The translations under genes and the position numbers were made by a program. Below, piece by piece: positions 59,884 through 64,000 of a DNA stretch of 64,000 nt; the stretch's first letter is position 1; each line of letters begins with the position of its first letter. Origin of the DNA: Serendipita indica DSM 11827. Its lineage: Eukaryota > Basidiomycota > Agaricomycetes > Sebacinales > Serendipitaceae. The stretch is taken from the NCBI GenBank assembly GCA_910890315.1, contig CAJVGD010000046.1, positions 434,001 through 498,000 on the forward strand, given 5' to 3'. The notes below the pieces were generated by a model that saw nothing but the letters and a program-made list of their open reading frames with translations, had not been told where the DNA came from and ran no database searches.

Positions 59884-61846
59884 ATGAGGACGCTATCGCT
59901 CAGCCTCTGTTCTCTTTTATCAATACTATATTTATCATCAACTGCATTCTCTGCTGCCGCCGACACATTCCTTAACCCGCCTGGCACTGGATGGAAATCT
60001 TCGAGCACGGGAGATAATGCACAGCGAGTCCTGGAACACTCCCCAGTCAAAGATACAGACTGTAGACAACCCGTACGTCGTCTTGGCGCCCGTCTCGTCG
60101 GCTACTTTTGCTTACCACGCACGCCCTTGTAGCCACTCGGCCCTATCGAAACGACGCTCTGCAACTACGAGACAGTAGAAAGTGTCAACGACGAGCTATT
60201 CGAAACCCTCCATCAGCTCGTGGAGACGCCATTCTTTCGATATTACAAGGTCCGACGACCGTTACCCTCCACACCCGTAGTGGCTGACGATGTCCACCAG
60301 GTCGACCTCTACAGAGATTGCCCGTTTTGGGAAGACGATGATAAATGTGCAAGTCGCGACTGCGTTATCCGAGCCGTTGATGAGGTAAGTCGCTCGACGT
60401 GGCCGTTTCGTCAACCTTATGCCTCTTGCAGAGCAAAATACCCGCAAAGTGGCGATCCTCTACTCTTTCCAAGGTGGAAGAACCTTCTTTGGAATTGGTA
60501 GGTAGCCCCAGTGGCACTGCATTCCTCAACTCACCAACTCTATCAGAAAAATTCGCTGCCAGGATGCTACTACCGAGATTCGGATTACTGTTACCAAGAC
60601 GACCTTTCAGAAGGTGGCGAATTTATCGATCTCATTGAGAATCCTGAGCGGTTCACTGGCTATTCTGGCGCACCTGCGCGGAGCATCTGGAAGGCCATCT
60701 ACGAGGAAAACTGCTTTGGTCAACTGAAGGAAGCCATTCAGGCAGAGACTTATTCTCCGTTAGCTATGAACCCTCTACTCAAGTTGTCGCCGCCAGAGGA
60801 ACGCGAACCGGAGGGTGAATGCTTAGAGAAGCGTGTCTATTACAAGATCATCTCTGGACTACACGCTAGCATCTCTACTCACCTTTGCTATGAGCATCTC
60901 AACCGGGAGACTGGAGAATGGGGACCGAATCTCGAATGTTTCATCGAACGTGTCGCATCACGCCCGGAGCGACTGCAATACATCTACTTCAACACGGTCA
61001 TACTTCTCCGAGCCATCGCCCGTCTTGGACCGTATCTCAACGCGTACGATATCTGTTCTTCAAACGAACATAACGACGGTCACGCGCAAGAACTTCTCAC
61101 TAAAAATCAGATTCGCTCTGTCATCTCCATCGCAGATCGCGTCGGAAAGTTTGATGAATCGATTCTGTTCAGAGGAGAGAATGCGGTGCTCAAAGAAGAA
61201 TTCAAGCAGCACTTCCGCAATGTCAGCAGCATCATGGACTGCGTTGGATGCAGTAGGTGCAGACTCTGGGGTAAAGTCCAAATTGGTGGGCTTGCTACTG
61301 CCATGAAGGCACTTTTTGAGCTTGATGAGAAGACTCTCGAGTGAGTAACACCGTTTGGTGATAATAGACCTGAGGCTCATCTCTGGCCAGCTACAAATCA
61401 AATCCTCTCCTGTTACAACGTTCGGAAGTGGTAGCTCTGTTCAACACTGCCCATCGATTCACTGAAAGTCTACACTATGTCGACGAGTTCCGTCGTCTAT
61501 GGGCGATAGCGGAGAACCGAGAGGTTATTATCAAGAAGGTCGAGGAGAATATCAACGTAAGCATCTTTTCACCGTCTCCATATTCCGCTCACGGGATGTG
61601 TAGAAACCACCAGAAGAGGCGAAACAGCCGCGGCCGTCGCCTCGCATAGGTCACCCAGCCATACCACGAAGGAGGCCTGCATCCGATTCGCTGTACGATC
61701 GCTGCGTTTACATCGCTCAATTATGCAAAGATGGGTCGCTGCAGTGTGTGCGAACGATTGCTTCGTACATTGTTTCGTTTGCGCGGATCGTCGCCAGCGC
61801 GTTTACGCTTTCGGGGAAGGATGGATTGCCGCATGAAGATTTTTAG
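59884..61846 (+). CDS. ERO1: ER oxidoreductin 1 (ERO1)
   Basis: FAD flavoenzyme of the ER lumen that reoxidises protein disulfide isomerase. The start at 59884 gives a signal peptide (MRTLSLSLCSLLSILYLSST then AFSAA). The ERO1 fold follows: CRQPVETTLCNYETVESVND (small N-terminal domain), VDLYRDCPFWEDDDKCASRD then C (outer, shuttle disulfide region), GCYYRDSDYCYQDDLSEGGE, ENPERFTGYSGAPARSIWKA then IYEENCF (FAD contact), GLHASISTHLCYEHLNRETG, FNTVILLRAIARLGPYL and MDCVGCSRCRLWGKVQIGGL, holding the catalytic inner CxxCxxC. The C-terminal helix FARIVASAFTLSGKDGLPHE ends at 61846. Introns are short; a microexon region near 60290 and 60420-60480 is approximate. All catalytic Cys are present. Confidence 0.95.
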
Positions 61847-61860
61847 GGCAGGTACTTATG

Positions 61861-62022
61861 TCAGGTATTTATTTTCGTTGCATTTATAGGTCCTCCGGTG
61901 CCTTGCCCGAATGGAAGTCGTGTGTATAAAGAAATTTCGCTACCCACAGTCTGCGTGATATGAAATGCGAAGATAGAGCAGGTGGAAGCAAGGACCAACG
62001 ACAAGAAAGTGTAGAGTCCCAT
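61861..62022 (-). CDS. Possible small secreted peptide (53 aa)
   Basis: An open frame between the convergent stops of ERO1 (61846) and RNase H2 subunit B (62095). From a Met at 62022 it has a good signal peptide (MGLYTFLSLVLASTCSIFA) and a short mature part (FHITQTVGSEISLYTRLPFG then QGTGGPINATKINT). No Cys pattern or family is recognised and there is no intron. It overlaps the expected 3' UTR of the RNase H2 subunit B gene, so it may be chance. It is listed because signal peptides this clean are uncommon by chance. Confidence 0.2.
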   Translation of the reverse strand: MGLYTFLSLVLASTCSIFAFHITQTVGSEISLYTRLPFGQGTGGPINATKINT

Positions 62023-62094
62023 TTTGATTATCGTCAGGTGCAAATGAGTTGGCCACCACTATAAAACCGAAAGGTACTATAGCGAATGTAGATG

Positions 62095-63417
62095 TTATTT
62101 GGAGGTTGCAGGTTTCTTGGTAAAAAAGGACGTGAGTTTGGGCATTTTTGAAGTGTCAGTCTTTTGTAGTTTCTGGGCTCCCTTTGAGACCTGAGTGTCG
62201 GCTTTTCGCTTCTTGGAGTTTGTCGCTCCCTCTGTGTTGGATGATTGCTTCGCGTCACTGCTGGTTGTTTGGGTGTCGCTTGCACGAATGGTGCGCGTGT
62301 AGGCGTCAAGGCTCGTGAAACTGACAAGACATTAGATTGAAATGTGATTTGTTGTCGTTGACGTACTCGTAGCTCTGTAGCAATTCTTGATAGATTGCGG
62401 GAGGAAGATATTGGGAGAGGATCTCGCAGGCCATTTTCAGTCTGCCCGCTTGCATCATCTTTAGTATGAGAGGGAAAGTCAACCAGACGCTGCGTTTACC
62501 TTCTTTCAACTTTTCATCTGCTTCATCATCAGCACCTAGCCCGTCCTTGGCCAATGCACGGTGGATTGTTTGCACGGTGGACTGTATGTTCGACGCAGCC
62601 AGCCTCGATGCCTTCTCTCGAAGTTGCTGGACGAGTTTTTGTCGAGAGAATCGGTAGAGTGTGATGGAATCGTCGAGGGCTGCTATGGTTGAGTCGATAC
62701 GAGCGAGTACAAGGACATACGTACTCTGAGTTTCACAAATTCGGGCAATTGCAGTAAACGTGCATGCAAGAGAACCCAAGTTGAGAATGTCGAGGCTGAG
62801 CACCGTGGCGCCCTCTTGGTGACTTTTCTGCTCAAAGTGCTGTGATGCGACGCTCAAGAAATCATCATAGGTACGAAACTTTTTTGCTTCGTCGCCCTGT
62901 AAAGTTGTTAGGGGAGAAAGGGGAGTCTGGAAGCAGGTCCTTACAGAGGCAATGTCAAAGATGGGTAGCAGCAGAAAAAGAGGGTCGATCGGTGTCATAA
63001 GGAGAAGTTTACCATCTCTGGAAGGTCAGGTAAATCTCGAGGTGACTGTAGTGGCATTACCTTCGACTATATGGTCCTGCACAAACCAAGACCGAGATGC
63101 AGGCGGATTCACGGCGTGAATCTCCAAGATTTCCACCACCTTTTCAGTTACACCTTGTCTCTCATACGGAAGAAAGAGTGCAGGATGGCCTGCAAGCACT
63201 AAGCAACAACGCCGATGTCGAATCCAGATGAAGAACATACCGGTCCTGGGGTGTGGTAGGCGAAGAAGTGGAAACGCGTTGGCATCTTCCGCTGCTGATA
63301 TTTCCTTGGAGTCACTGCTGTGAGAGGTGCCGAGAACGGCTGGCGGAGGTGAGAAAGAGTAGAAGAGTCCTCGGAAGAGAGGTTACCTCGAGGTAAAATG
63401 GCAAATTTCATTGCCAT
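62095..63417 (-). CDS. Ribonuclease H2 subunit B
   Basis: Accessory subunit of the nuclear RNase H2 trimer that removes ribonucleotides from DNA. The start at 63417 gives MAMKFAILPRGNLSSEDSST, LPHPRTGMPTRFHF-like exon text, AGHPALFLPYERQGVTEKVV with EILEIHAVNPPASRSWFVQD and HIVE. The next exons read DGKLLLMTPIDPLFLLLPIF (family hallmark), DEAKKFRTYDDFLSVASQHF, SITLYRFSRQKLVQQLREKA with following SRLAASNIQS, then AGRLKMACEILSQYLPPAIY and DFTSLDAYTRT. The C-terminal tail is Lys/Ser-rich and ends KMPKLTSFFTKKPATSK, a PCNA-binding PIP-box-like motif (MxxLxxFF) with M in place of Q. Five short introns fit. Stop at 62095. Confidence 0.88.
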
Positions 63418-63637
63418 GACTTGTGTGAACTGGTGTAGTGGCAGGGTCTAAGATGGCATACACTAATCCCATTTCGTTGTTCACCGTTGTTCTCGAGGAC
63501 AATGAATAGAGGGCGGCACAATCGGACAGCAGGGATCTGATCGACAGCAGGATAAAGCAATTGCGTTGGATGGCAATTCCAGACTCAACCTTGGAACTCT
63601 CCTCTTCACCCGCTCAGCCGTCCCCTCGACGGCGAGC
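63418..63637. promoter_or_regulatory. Divergent intergenic region, about 220 bp
   Basis: Gap between the RNase H2 subunit B start (63417, minus) and the start at 63638 (plus) of the last gene. Should hold both promoters. No TATA box or repeat stands out. Confidence 0.35.
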
Positions 63638-64000
63638 ATGATGCCACGACGAAGTTCACATGTAGACGGACCGGATCACTGGTCGATGATCTTTCTACAC
63701 AATAATTCGGGAGAGTTTCCGCCGTCGGGCCTTGCACCGTTGGATCCAAGAGCGCAGGATCCAGATATCGCACCATGGGCTGAACTGGCACCAGAAGACG
63801 AAGCTGGCTCAGTAGTACGTATGGATTTATTGAGCCGAACGCAAAGGGAGCTCACGACTCTTGTTCCGTCCTAGGTCCCCTCAACCTCGAGCGCTGCAGG
63901 AGCCCCAGGCTTGTCCGGAAAGCGTACGTTTTATGCAAAGACATCCTCCTTCTCCGGTAGTCTGTTTGGACGACAGCAGCAGCACAGAGACAGCGACGTC
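63638..64000 (+). CDS. Unknown gene, 5' end only
   Basis: Cut by the window edge. From ATG at 63638 it reads MMPRRSSHVDGPDHWSMIFL, HNNSGEFPPSGLAPLDPRAQ and DPDIAPWAELAPEDEAGSV, then an intron (gtacgt at about 63813 to 63875) and VPSTSSAAGAPGLSGKRTFY then AKTSSFSGSLFGRQQQHRDS running off the end. Too little is visible to name it; the N-terminus is disordered and Ser-rich. It reads away from the RNase H2 subunit B gene. Confidence 0.5.

Overview
The window is nuclear DNA from a filamentous basidiomycete. It holds about 31 protein genes at roughly one per 2 kb, most split by many short GT-AG introns of 40-70 nt with CTNAC-like branch sites, and both strands are used equally. Small exons, Ser/Pro-rich fungal proteins and families typical of Agaricomycetes (CipC/DUF3759, PRM10/ThrE-like, HHE, DAL5-type MFS) point to Agaricomycetes; a Rhizoctonia/Ceratobasidiaceae-like genome is my best guess but is not proven from the sequence. 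I saw no tRNA, rRNA, CRISPR array or recognisable transposon.

Layout. 1-5.2 kb (minus strand): a metacaspase cut by the window edge, an unrecognised coiled-coil protein and an unrecognised multi-pass membrane protein. 5.2-13.3 kb: a PRM10/ThrE-type membrane protein, a Zn2Cys6 transcription factor, a small secreted protein built of NST...PR repeats, and a secreted M14 carboxypeptidase. 14-25.8 kb: SPT7 (SAGA bromodomain subunit), a soluble twin-ATPase ABC protein, the Golgi tether USO1/p115 and two neighbouring secreted/single-pass proteins sharing a surface-domain style. 26.6-34 kb: CipC-like stress protein, DAL5-family MFS permease, hemerythrin-HHE protein, DPH2 (diphthamide synthesis, with an apparent one-base frame break) and an exo-endo-phosphatase family enzyme. 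34-48.5 kb: a large unrecognised disordered protein, protein phosphatase 5, YAE1, ATP sulfurylase MET3, a PPxY-bearing type II membrane protein, 2-methylcitrate dehydratase and a disordered Ser/Pro-rich protein. 48.9-64 kb: U2SURP/SR140, an arrestin-domain protein, vigilin/SCP160, SNAPC3, ERO1, RNase H2 subunit B and the 5' end of an unknown gene.

The genes are mostly housekeeping and do not form a metabolic cluster. Loose themes are secretion (USO1, ERO1, secreted proteins), RNA handling (U2SURP, SNAPC3, vigilin), translation accuracy (DPH2, YAE1) and sulfur assimilation (MET3). Several head-to-head pairs share gaps of only about 90-150 bp (HHE/DPH2, PP5/YAE1, arrestin/vigilin, SNAPC3/ERO1), which suggests bidirectional promoters.

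Exon joins were worked out by eye from splice signals and frame. Starts and a few small exons are provisional, and these are flagged in the entries. The most unusual items are the NST...PR repeat protein (10.8-11.8 kb), the ABC protein with a decayed first Walker A, the adjacent pair of secreted surface proteins, and the RS-rich linker inside U2SURP.
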